Of a stretch of 64,000 nt of DNA, positions 45,747-59,944 are shown piece after piece. The number at the start of each line of letters is the position of its first letter. Positions within the stretch are counted from its first letter, which is position 1. The position numbers were made by a program, and so were the translations under genes. This DNA is from Dictyophora rubrovolvata (taxonomy: Eukaryota > Basidiomycota > Agaricomycetes > Phallales > Phallaceae), in NCBI GenBank assembly GCA_029959195.1, contig CP114121.1:1302001-1366000 (forward strand). The letters are read 5' to 3'. The notes beneath the pieces were generated by a model that was given only the letters and a program-made list of their open reading frames with translations, did not search any database and had not been told where the DNA came from.

Positions 45747-46823
45747 TTATCTTTCATTTCTGCTCTTCAAATCAAGATTTCTTCGCCGTCCCTTTTTTTT
45801 CTTAGCGCCGTCGATAATGGCAGTAGTGGTTGATATCATCTTCCGTAGTTGACCAGAAGAATGCAAGTCGTGGATATTTTCTATTGTTCCTAGCGATTCA
45901 CCCTGCAGTAAGAGAATTGGCAGTTGATCGGTTCCAAGTAGTCGCTGGAAAACAGATGTGATGACTTGCTCGTCGGCTGAACCGGCACAAGTGACGTTAA
46001 TATTATTTGAATACAGGGGGTATTTTAATATGAAGGAAGGCACTTGCCTCGTTCGTCGAGATCGAAGGTAATGGCAGAGGGAAAGAGATTATACTCTGCC
46101 AGTATCGATTTGATCTCCCTTCCGACGGGAGAGTATTTCTGATAAAAACAATATAGACGTTAACTGAAGAGGAAAATGTATAGATAGTAACTATGTTACT
46201 TTTGAAAGCAACACAATCGGTGTGCGTGCCCATGTATCTTCAGTTAGCGTGTTCAATTCGCTTGCGGCATTTGAGGAACGAACGTCAAAATCGAGAATTA
46301 GATCAGGGTCCAGGGGCCGAGAAATATCAACCGTGTCGGGAAGAGCGTTTGATGGCAACGCAGCCAAGAAACTAATGAGTGCGGCCAATTCTTGTTCGTT
46401 TGACAACTGGACCTGAATGGGACGAAGAGGCTTTGTTAGGCGATGAGTTTGTTGGGACGATGCGCTAGTTGAAGGATGGAAAGGGGATGGCCTGGAGATT
46501 GGTGTGTCACTGAGATGCTGGTGAAGAATACAAAAAGACGACAATGCGAGGAGGGCGACAAGAGCGATTATAGAAGACCTGGTGCGAAATCGGCGGGGGG
46601 CAGCGATGATACTGGCGAGGACGGGGATGGAGGGCGGGGAGGAAGGTCTTTTGACGTCTGTCATAGGTATCGTTGAACAGAACGGAGGAGAGGGAGGATG
46701 GGGAGGATGGGGACTAGGGATAAATGTCGGACGGGGGCCAGGGGGAAGGGTTGCACTGGCCGTCGTCGCGGTGTACGGGGCAGGCACAAACCATTCGACG
46801 GAACGTTGGCGTTGTCGAGACAT
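45747..46823 (-). CDS. Membrane-anchored glutaredoxin-fold protein lacking the active-site Cys
   Basis: 314 aa; exons 46823-46200, 46138-46048, 45976-45747. A Pro/Ser-rich N terminus precedes one membrane segment (SSIIALVALLALSSFCILHQ), like yeast Grx6/Grx7 of the Golgi. The lumenal domain follows the glutaredoxin plan: TPIVLLSKKYSPVGREIKSI, then LLGTDQLPILLLQGESLGTI and IHDLHSSGQL. Where active members have a CPYx or CSYS motif, this one reads YSPVG, so the nucleophilic Cys is replaced by Ser. A thiol role is unlikely. A Lys/Arg-rich tail ends the protein. The second intron (46047-45977) starts with GC (GCAAGT). A start at 46823 is chosen; the frame is open further upstream but lacks protein character. 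Confidence 0.8.
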
Positions 46824-47338
46824 TGTAGAGAACGAGGACTGGGGAGAAGAGGGAGTGTGGTAGAGAAATGAAGGGAAGATATATAAGAACACCGAGGGGG
46901 TGTATAATATAAAATTATTATTATATTTTATAGACTGGTATAAAGGCACAACCGGGATAATCAAGCATCACTAGTCACGCGTCACGGCTACCCTGTCGGT
47001 CATTGCATTAGATTACTTAACGTACTTAGGAACTCGTATATGTATAGCGGGAAAGCACACTTCTGCAGAACCAAGTAATGTACGAACAGGGTGTCATTAT
47101 TACATTAGCAGTATATGTATGCGCGCGGAAGTCCTGGCGCCGGTTCATCCGCAAACTGGAACCCTCCTTAATTCTGTTTTCTTAGCAAAGGCATTCCCCA
47201 GACGACTCCTACGCAATATGTATACAACTCACTCCGATCGGGCAAAAAACTTGGTGGGACACGGCAACAAAAAACATTCTCCTCCGTAGAGAAAGCTGGC
47301 TACCACGGATAGGGCAGAGAGGTCTGACACGTTTCCTC
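46824..47338. promoter_or_regulatory. Upstream region of the glutaredoxin-fold gene
   Basis: On the minus strand a TATAAAATA word lies at about 46923-46931, about 100 bp before the start codon. The rest (about 400 bp) shows nothing coding. Confidence 0.4.
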
Positions 47339-47704
47339 TCATTGCACGAGAATGGTGATGGCCATTGCGACGCATGACAGGGCGACATACGGCGACAGTC
47401 GTTCGCCTTGAACCGGGAGGGGTCAGTAAGTTTGGGCGTGTCTGGTTGGCACAGAGACATACCTATTCGTGCAAACATAAAGAATAAACCCAGAAACCTT
47501 TCGATGTCAGGCAAAATAGATAGACCATGGATCTGGACTTACCCTTGTTTGTTCCGGTCAATAAGACGTGGTGCTATGGAACGAACATAGGTGCAAGTGC
47601 AGATCATAAGGAGAATGACCAGGAGAAGCGATTGAAAGTTGAATAATGCAGACTGTTAAAATATTGTCATTCGCTCTGACGAAAAACCCAATGTAACGTA
47701 CCAT
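47339..47704 (-). CDS. KSH1: KSH1 (kish), early secretory pathway membrane protein
   Basis: 71-aa two-pass membrane protein of the early secretory pathway. Exons from 47704 down: the ATG alone (47704-47702), 47652-47543, 47497-47463, 47406-47339. Joined protein: [54 protein letters not shown], ending AITILVQ. This is nearly the universal kish sequence and its 71-72 aa length. The start codon is cut off from the rest by an intron, so no single long frame shows the gene. Divergent from YAK1, 296 bp between starts. Confidence 0.95.
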
Positions 47705-48000
47705 GGAATGGAAATATATCGAAATCTAGTAGCAGAACAATGTGTTGCTGGCCAGATCCTATTTTTGCTCCATCCTTTCTTTGTAATCAGACGCCGGCGA
47801 GACGGTGCAAATAAGCGTCCACACGACCTCACCCTTCAGCTCGTTCCTCCTCCTACCTTGGCGGCAGCATTTGCTGCCTTTCTTCCCTTTTTCACCCGTC
47901 GTGTCCTCCTCGCCGCCGGACTCATCAACGAAGCCTTCAAGTCGGTTCGTTCTTTTTTCCCAACTTCATTTCGCTCTTGTATCCGCTCTTCTACAAGTAA

Positions 48001-52075
<4,075 letters not shown>

Positions 52076-52450
52076 ATTTGGCGTTATTCCTGGCAACGTG
52101 TTATATTTAAAAATATCCACACCTACTTCTTTTTTTTCTTCCCCCTGCTTTTCGTTCCAATTATATTCGACCTTTCTTGCAATCTTTTCTCTGCATATTT
52201 CTTTTTTTTTATGGTGCGGCTTGCCGCCTTGGTGTGGTTATATTAAAACAATGCACGGAGATCTTTTTTTTTTTTACAACGTGTCTTTTGTCAAAACACT
52301 TGTATTATGTACACTCCATGTTTTGCCCTAATTTTCGCGTCCAGGAGATCCTAGATAAACATTTCGATGTCTAACACGTTATCTATAACCCGTAATCTGC
52401 TGTCGATATTGTATACAAAAAGAAAGCCCCACATGACCGGAAAAAAAATT
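52076..52450. other. Convergent 3' region, no gene seen
   Basis: T-rich 3' flank of YAK1 and 3' flank of the phosphatase gene. Runs of T at about 52130, 52200 and 52265. Confidence 0.45.
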
Positions 52451-53511
52451 CTAATAAAGTGTAGAAAGTGTACAAAATATTTCTTCTATTTCCCATGCTC
52501 CTTCCCAGTATTTAACGGAACATTGGACCCCGCCTTCCCTTGAAATCCGTCTCTCCAATCCACGATCTCGGCGTACTAGAGCTATATCCTGGCTAGTGGG
52601 CGCTATCAGTTCGTATAACTCGTAAAATGAAACTTATCGATACCTTCTCAGTCGGATAATAGGACAGTAATCATTGGACCCATCGCCAACATAGACGACA
52701 CGGTCGAAGCCCCCTGTGTGTTTTGCTAAGTACGTAGCTAGCTCTTCGCCTATAGAAAAGTGACATAGAAAAAAAAATCTCAAGATGCACTTAAGAAATG
52801 ACGAAAACCTTTGCACATGTTTGGACTACAGCCAACTTTGCAAGAATGCTGTGGACCGTCTGCAGGTATTCTTCGGCGTACTTTGAGCAGTCCCGATGGG
52901 TCCCATTCAGCTGGGTTTGTTGTTATCTTGTCAAAGACATGGGTTATTTTCAAATGCTAACGGAGAGAGAGTATGAGATGGTGAAGTTAATCCGCTTCGA
53001 AAACTGACTTCTAAAATGGTCGTTATATAGACGATATTGCTATTCGAGAGAATATAAAACACGGTATTAGTTGTTGGAGCGTCCCTTAGATGTTTTAAAG
53101 CGCGTAGCATTGCGGGATGCTAGAGGCAATATGAATCATGGATCAACACTTGCTCTGATAAGCTTACAAAAGGAAGACTGCATAGGGCATCTTCAATTTG
53201 GGTTCTGGTAATGCCGGCCTCGTGGAGGTCAATCAGGCTCGCAGTTCTGTAAGGGATGCATGAGCGAACAGTCCGAACGGGGCCTGCTATTCCTTTACAC
53301 AATGTCCGTCCATTGCATATGGGGTTCTAGATCTTCCATTTTACGTCGAGTTTTTGTACTCAAAACCTCTGCTACCCAACGGTCGGTGTCCTGATCCACA
53401 AAAGACCTGCCAATGTCAATCGTCAATATCTTCAATCAATCAGTGCGATCTGATCAAGTGATACCAATCGAAGTCGAATACAACAAGCTGTCTTTGGACA
53501 TTTCGCGACAT
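52451..53511 (-). CDS. PHOSPHO-type HAD phosphatase
   Basis: 246-aa HAD-superfamily phosphatase of the PHOSPHO1/2 group; family substrates are phosphoethanolamine, phosphocholine or pyridoxal phosphate, so the substrate here is open. Seven exons from 53511 down: 53511-53465, 53406-53299, 53246-53168, 53119-53009, 52956-52809, 52749-52644, 52592-52451. Catalytic DxDxS: VVFDFDWSFVDQDTD. Motif II: FYILSNSN. Motif III/IV: YVGDGSNDYCP. Also TNPAEWDPSGLL and the tail IALVRRDRGLERRISREGG, KYWEGAWEI. The last acceptor is CACTAG before 52592; two nearer AGs would put the tail out of frame. Confidence 0.88.
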
Positions 53512-53669
53512 GTTCTAGTGACAGAGATAGTTCTGCTTCGAGTCGGATTTTGAACTAGCTGTAATATATGCCATCTCTGAAATAATTCATCGGGGTTTCA
53601 AAATTCAAATTACTGTGATTGTATTGCTGGCAAGTTTTTACTACTTGACCTCAATCTTATATATATTTA

Positions 53670-54204
53670 CTAGTGTTTTTTCCGTTCCAATTCCTTTAAC
53701 ATACCAACCAAGTGCTTTTCTACTTCTAAAAAAATGTCCTCTTTCGTGAGAAAATGAGGTGGTAAATCCAGAGAGATAAACATTTGCTTCCCGAATTTAC
53801 GAGCTGTTATACGGTCCATTAGCGACTCTTATGGGTTATATCAGAATCCAGTCACACCTAACCGCTGCACCATGGACAGCGCAACATCTGCATTTGCTGC
53901 AGCAAATAATGACGTTGCGGGTCCTATCGGCAGAGTGGCGTTCTAGAATAGAATATTTGAGTTCAGATGAAAGTAATAATAATAGCAATCACACCGATTT
54001 CGTTGGGGGTGGGGGCATTGCACACGCCCAATCATATGCCAATCGACCTCGCAGCGGCACCTGACCAAGACCCTCCGATGCTCCATCAACAACGCCAACC
54101 CAAACCATGTACGAATCTGTTAGCGACGTTATCTGGAATACAATATGGGGCGAGTAGTCATCCTCAGGTAAGACGAGATGAGAGGTGACGTTGATGAGAG
54201 GCAT
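53670..54204 (-). CDS. POC4: Proteasome assembly chaperone 4 (Poc4/PSMG4)
   Basis: 145 aa; exons 54204-53995, 53942-53871, 53825-53670. The Pac3-Pac4 type chaperone helps build the 20S alpha ring. Signature parts: HIVFQITSLTDSYMVWVGV, DWACAMPPPP, then PIGPATSLFAAANADVALSM and ARKFGKQMFISLDLPPHF, ending in a short helix (FLEVEKHLVGMLKELERKK). No single ORF shows the protein; it emerges only after joining. The last intron (53870-53826) is chosen as 45-47 nt because the alternative would be a 30-nt intron. Confidence 0.82.
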
Positions 54205-54285
54205 CTTCAGCACACAGTGAAACTTACGTAACCCCTTTTCGCTTTTCTCTTACCTTGCTGTGGCGTCCATGTATGCTGAGGGTCC
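54205..54285. promoter_or_regulatory. 81-bp divergent promoter, POC4/TFB1
   Basis: Start codons on opposite strands are 81 bp apart, the tightest pair in the window. The two 5' leaders must be very short or overlap. Confidence 0.5.
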
Positions 54286-56649
54286 ATGGCCTCAGGCATC
54301 ATCTGTCAAGCTAAAACTTCCTATAAAAAGACACCTGGGCTTTTAGAATTAACAGGCACTCATTTACAATGGTCTCAAGATGGAAAGCAGGGTCCCGTCT
54401 TGAGAATCCCGTACATCCAAGCTTCATGTTTGTTCTACCGTTTTACCCATGTCACACATTTATTTATTAACAAGGTTAATGTCCCCATTCCAGCTTTGTT
54501 TTGTAGTAAAGAAGGTGCAACGCAAGTCCGTCTGAAAGTAGTCGTCACTGGAGATGAGCAAGGACACAATTTTACGTTCTTGGCCCCAGGTCCCACCGCG
54601 CTCGAAGAGCGCGAAGTCTTTAAAAGAGAACTAAGTACTATAATGAGTCGGAATCGCGCTGCTTTAGAAACTACAACGAGTCATCTCGGTTCGCCTAGTC
54701 CGTTTCCTGGTACTCCGACTGCTTATCCTCATGGTCCCCAACTGTCCCCCGGTTCAACTCCTGGTCCACGAACTCCCATTCCAATTGCTTCTCCCGGGAA
54801 TGTCGAGGACTTTCATTTTCGCAAAAACATCCTCCTTAAGCACCCTGATTTAGCTGCTCTTCATTCAGAATTGGTATTTGGTGGCCAAATTACCGAGGCC
54901 GAATTTTGGGAAGGACGAGAAGTAAAGGCTCAATTTGTATCCCTTGTTTAATCTTTTTCTGATACTGAGAAAATAATAAAAGCACCTTATTCTTGCCGAA
55001 GCCTCTTTAGAACGTCAGAGACGAGGAAAACACGGAAGAATGGTCGACCCTCGCCCCACTGATACCAACGGTGAAAGGAAGATTACCGTCACCCCTCAAT
55101 TGGTGCATGATATATTTGAAGAGCACCCTGTAGTCGCGAAAGCTTACAGCGAGAACGTCCCTAATGAAGTAGGTACCCTCCTTTTGGGAATATTGATACG
55201 CTCTGATTCCTCTGGTCTTGTTAGCTCACGGAAGGGGAATTTTGGAAACGTTATTTCCAGTCAAGGTTGTTTGATAGTCATCGCGCGTCTATCCGCTCAA
55301 GTGCGACCCAAAATTTTGTCCGCGAAGACCCCATATTCGATAAATATCTGGAGAAGGAAGATGACGGTACGTAGGGATGCTTACTTGTCTTCTTCGCAAT
55401 TCACTCATGCGACTGAAGGGATCGAGCCGCGTCAACGACAAAACGTTCGTGTAGATCCGCTAATGGACTTAGAAGCGACACAAGAAGACCACCCTGAGGT
55501 TCGCACAATCGATCAATTCACCCTCGCCCATTGAAATATGTTCTTTCAGACAGGGAATGAAAAAGATGTAACTATGCAGCATGGAAAGCAACGGGGAACG
55601 ATACAATTGATACGGCGGTTCAATAAACATTCTGAACGATTGCTAAACTCGGCACTGTATGTCTTTCTCTTAATCGAGTCGTCATATGCAAGCCTTTTCT
55701 GTTTAGAGGGGAACTACCTCCAGCAAAAAAACGTCGCGTAGATGAGACGACAGATAAAATTGTATGTGCTGACCTAAAATGAATTGACTCTACTGTCGAA
55801 CAGTTATTTGCAAGGACTACACAGCCATTGACATCGAAGATCTGCACGACCCTGATGCGCCTTCCATGATTACACTGGAAATGAAGGACAGACAAAGGTA
55901 CTTTCAGGGCACGCTCTCTGATGGGCATGTCAACGGTGTCACTGATAAAACCGTATGTTATATTGTATTTGCATGAAAGCGTCCTCTGAGAATTTTCAGT
56001 TGGATCTCGGTCAGGTGATAGAGACAACCAGGAAATCTTTACAAGATTGGAAGATTTCTTTAGCTACCGTATGTTGTAAAACCATCTTCTTATTTAACTA
56101 TTTCTAATTCGATTCTAACGAATAGATAAAATTGGATGCGAAATCAGCTATCCCTGCTGTCGCCGCGATGACTCAACAAGTCAACCAACGGCAGGAAATG
56201 AAAAAGAAAGGCCGTAAGCATGCGTGATTGTATTTGGTTCTGGACAGTGACATTTCGAAAACAACCGATTAGATGACATCCCGGAGTCGTTATTGAAACA
56301 AATGGCAACTTGTCAAACAGCTGGGAATGAATTTCTGCGGCAGTTTTGGAGCGCGATTTATCCATCTGCTTTTGAAGTTCAGAGTCAATCAGCTACTCCT
56401 TCTGTGTATAAAGAAGCAAAAGCCAGTAGAATGGTGGAGTATATCGCGCGAACTCCGGCCAAAGTTGAAGCTCTAGTACAAGAGGCCCGAGCATCTGGGA
56501 CTGATCCTGAACGGGTTCAATCGGTATTTCATCAATCGGTTATGTTCTGGATTTTATATTTACGTCAGATTTAGGCACTTCAGCCACTTCTTGATGCTGT
56601 TGAAAGGGCCGTCAGCTTTTATCATGCGCGTCGTACGATGTCTCGATGA
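54286..56649 (+). CDS. TFB1: TFB1, TFIIH subunit 1 (p62)
   Basis: Core TFIIH subunit for transcription initiation and nucleotide excision repair; 589 aa from twelve exons between 54286 and 56649. The N-terminal PH domain spans about residues 1-115 (KKTPGLLELTGTHLQWSQDG, SSLFCSKEGATQVRLKVVV). Two BSD domains follow: HSELVFGGQITEAEFWEGRE and EFWKRYFQSRLF, both with the conserved FW. GRMVDPRPTDTNGERKITVT joins them. The C-terminal helical part contains RQFWSAIYPS and ends LLDAVERAVSFYHARRTMSR. The junction near 55765/55804 is the least certain. Confidence 0.93.
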
Positions 56650-56902
56650 TGCTCCCGCTGCAGCATACCTGTGGTCGTCATTTTTTGGAAATTTCCCAAA
56701 AATGATATTTACTCCAACAATCCATTCAATATTACTGGCGCTGAAGCACTTTATTGCAACCACATTCAACCATTTAGTCAATATGCAGGAAAACAAATGC
56801 ACGGATGACGGATGCCGAGTGGACCGGGCCTCAATGACATCAAAAGATGGAGATACGCACAGTCATATTTATATACATATATAAATTAAGCCGATATTCT
56901 AA

Positions 56903-59738
56903 TTATCCAAATCCGGGGGGCGGATATTTCGCTAATGTAGTTCCAGATGACGTTGCACATTCATATAATGTGAATAACACTAAAAGGTGTAAACCACAAG
57001 CATACACAATAAATGCATTTCTAGAACGTCGATTCCCTAAAATATGCCTTGTTAATACAAGAGTGCCCCGCTCAATTGGATTGAGTGCTTGGACGGCTCG
57101 GGCTGCCTCCTGTGGTAAGCGCAAATGAAGCTTTTCTTTTTTCTTTAGGAAAAAGGCGGATCACTTACGCGTCCTCTGAAGATTTCAAAGGGATTCATGC
57201 TCTCTTCATAGCGAGAACGATATTTATTCAGCTCATCAGGTTTGGTAGAAGGACCAACTCCCAAAGAGTTTAGTGTTGATGAGCCGGTTTTAGATTCGTC
57301 GCGGTATGATTGCATGTAGCGAACTTTTTCATATAGTTTGAGATTATCAGATTGCAGCGTCTTGATCTCGACCCGTAAATCGGATATTGTTTGAAATTGC
57401 TTCCGCAATTCCTTCGTTCATTTCAGGTTGGATGTTGAAAGTCACAAAGGAGAAAAGGAAACATACCTCTTCTAGCTCAGCGTTACGTTGTCGGAAGCGA
57501 TCACGTTGGCTGGTTACTATCGGTAAAATGGAGGTATCTGCGCTGGAGGTGAAGGGTATTGGGGAACTTCTAGCATTGTTATCCTGATACGAACTAAGCT
57601 TATGCTCATGCATGAGGTTTAAAACCGTTTTGAAGCAAACCTTTGTGCCACCGATACTTATTTTCGCTAATCCATCTGTGACGGAGGACGTTTCCGACTG
57701 GTCATTCCTAGCCGAGGCGTTGACATTGATTTGAAGAAGATCAGTTTCCAGCTTTTCATTTAGAGATGTCTGCTTCTCTAATTCCGCTTTGGTCCACAAC
57801 AAGTCCTCAGTTGCGGATCGAAGTGATGCTTCGAGCTCGCCGTGCAAAATCTACAAAGGTTGAAGTGATAACGAAAGATGAAAAGAGGATATAGCATACA
57901 CGAATCTTGGTCAGCTCTTCTTGTAGTCGCTTATTTTTAGACACCAGCAACACTTCCAAAGATTTTCCATGTTGAGAGTTGGCCTTATCAGCATTAGGGT
58001 CAGGGAGATGAAGTCCAACACTCGATGGATCTTCTGCATCATCTCCATTAGCAAATTCAACATACTTTTTCAAAATTAGTCTTGGCCCTAAACGAAAGGC
58101 AAAAGCTTTTCAAACCTTCATTATCTCGAGTTCACGTTTGATCTCGTCATAATCACTGTACTTTCGAAACTTCTGTTTGAGACTTTCAATTTCAGTGTTC
58201 TAAAATTAATTATCAACACATAAGAACACAATATAAAGAAACTAAACATCTTACATGCGAATTGATTTCCTTTGTAGCGTCGTCTAATCTTCGCTGGAAA
58301 GATAACTCAATCTCGTGAGTTATTTGTTTTTGTGCATCGAGCGCTTTGGATAATCTAGTACACTCGGCCTCCGCCTCCGACAGCTGAGCCTCCAGAGAAC
58401 GAACACTAACGAAACCCACATGGTTTAAGACGTAAAAGAGAACAAAGTATATATAGGCTTACTGATCATTTGTATCATTTCCACTTTTTACGGCCTCAAT
58501 TTCCGCACGAAGCATTTCCTTTGACACGCAGTATGAATGCACATGAATATCAAAGCCTAGAAAAATAGCCATACGTTTCGACGTTCCACTGCAGCAACAC
58601 GACTATTGGCTCGCTCTAAATCGGCGACTAAGAATTCCATTTCGGCAAGCTTGGCAGCTGTTTCTTGATCTAAAACAGCAAGATACTTAGTGATTGAATT
58701 CACGGGGGTGAAAATGGTTGACCTTGTCTCTGGCTGTGGGTTAGGAGTTTTGCTTCTGTTGATTCGTTGGAGGACTGCAGGTCTTTCAACTGATTCTTGA
58801 TAAGTGATACTTGTCGGTGCAGGTCTCTCTCGCTGTACTTTATGAGCGTGGGTATGAGCGAAAAAGTAAGGGATGAAACCAACCGTTCTTCGTAGTTCAT
58901 GAGCTTCTCATCATAAATCGCATGTAGTTCGTTCTCTTTTTGGGTAATCTTCTCTTGAATCAAATCATCCATCTTGAGTCCGGTTCAGCATGATAGCATA
59001 TGAATTGGAAGAGGTAGCACGATGACCTTATTCTCCAATTGGTCAACCTTGACCTGAAGTTTGACCTTTGATGATTCTACAGCGGTCATTTCACTTGCTC
59101 GTCGACGGAGATCCGCATTTTCTTCACGCAAGCGTTGTACCTCTAATTCCAAGGTAATGGACTCGTTTACTTTCACAGTTTGGTCCTGGACGTAAATATC
59201 AGAAAAACACTGTAATTGTACGCAGCGCGAAGTAACTGACAACTGCTGCCTCGAGTAACGGATATGGATCTGGTGCTTCTGCCAAAGCTTTATAAACATT
59301 CAAGAAAGCATTCTCGGAACTCTTGCAACGCTTGGTTAAGGAGTCAATTTCTGTTTGATAGGCTATTCCGATCATTCAGAATTTAAGTGGTCTGCTTGAG
59401 GTACTATAAGAGTCCGAGTCGCACCTTTCAGGAGTCCTTTAAATGCATTGAGCTTTTCTTCGTCAGCAAGTTTCCTAAACTCTTGTGAAAATCAAGTAAT
59501 GAGTACATTCAACATTGCGCGGACATGCCTTTGGTTCGATCTGCGAGGGCTTTGCGGCCGACAACACTTTCCCTTTGGTTCTCAACGACTTCAACTCCTT
59601 GCGCATCAAGTGTCTTCTGCAACTCTATCAGGTTGATCTCTGCGAATGACAGTTAAATTTATACGGCTAACGTCATAAATATCATTACAGACCTTTCCAT
59701 GTTGTCAATGCCGAAGAGAAATTATTCTGTTGAGCCAT
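56903..59738 (-). CDS. COY1: COY1/CASP, Golgi coiled-coil membrane protein
   Basis: Golgi golgin related to the alternative product CASP of CUX1, acting in retrograde intra-Golgi transport. Spread over many exons from 59738 (MAQQNNFSSALTTWK) to 56903. Early part: EINLIELQKTLDAQGVEVVE, NQRESVVGRKALADRTK. Nearly the whole middle is coiled coil (LEVQRLREENADLRRRASE, KIRELTxxL-type heptads). The end has the CASP signature NPFEIFRGR, AARAVQALNPIERGTLVLTR, then one membrane anchor (NAFIVYACGLHLLVLFTLYE) and a short lumenal tail. A tail-anchored topology follows. I give the span only; several internal junctions are not resolved. Confidence 0.92.
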
Positions 59739-59944
59739 GGAGTCGAAGCATGTGCTGAACGCTTAGAGGCTAAGTTCGGAGCGCTCGAGCGCTGGCTCAC
59801 TTGTTTGGCGCTCTGCATGCTATTTTGTTTGTTGATATGTAGGAACAACGCGGTAGACCAACAAAAACTACGCTGGGAATTCTATTCAACTATCTCTACA
59901 TCGTGGGTACAATTCCCGCTACATACATCCCGTGACTTCCAGAA

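Noticed and set aside
52560-52644. Apparent frameshift near the end of the PHOSPHO-type phosphatase
   Set aside because: Using the CACTAG acceptor before 52592 restores the conserved tail (IALVRRDRGLERR) without any break.
56591-56884. 97-codon plus-strand frame after TFB1
   Set aside because: It overlaps the TFB1 last exon in another frame and has no family resemblance; most likely 3' flank.
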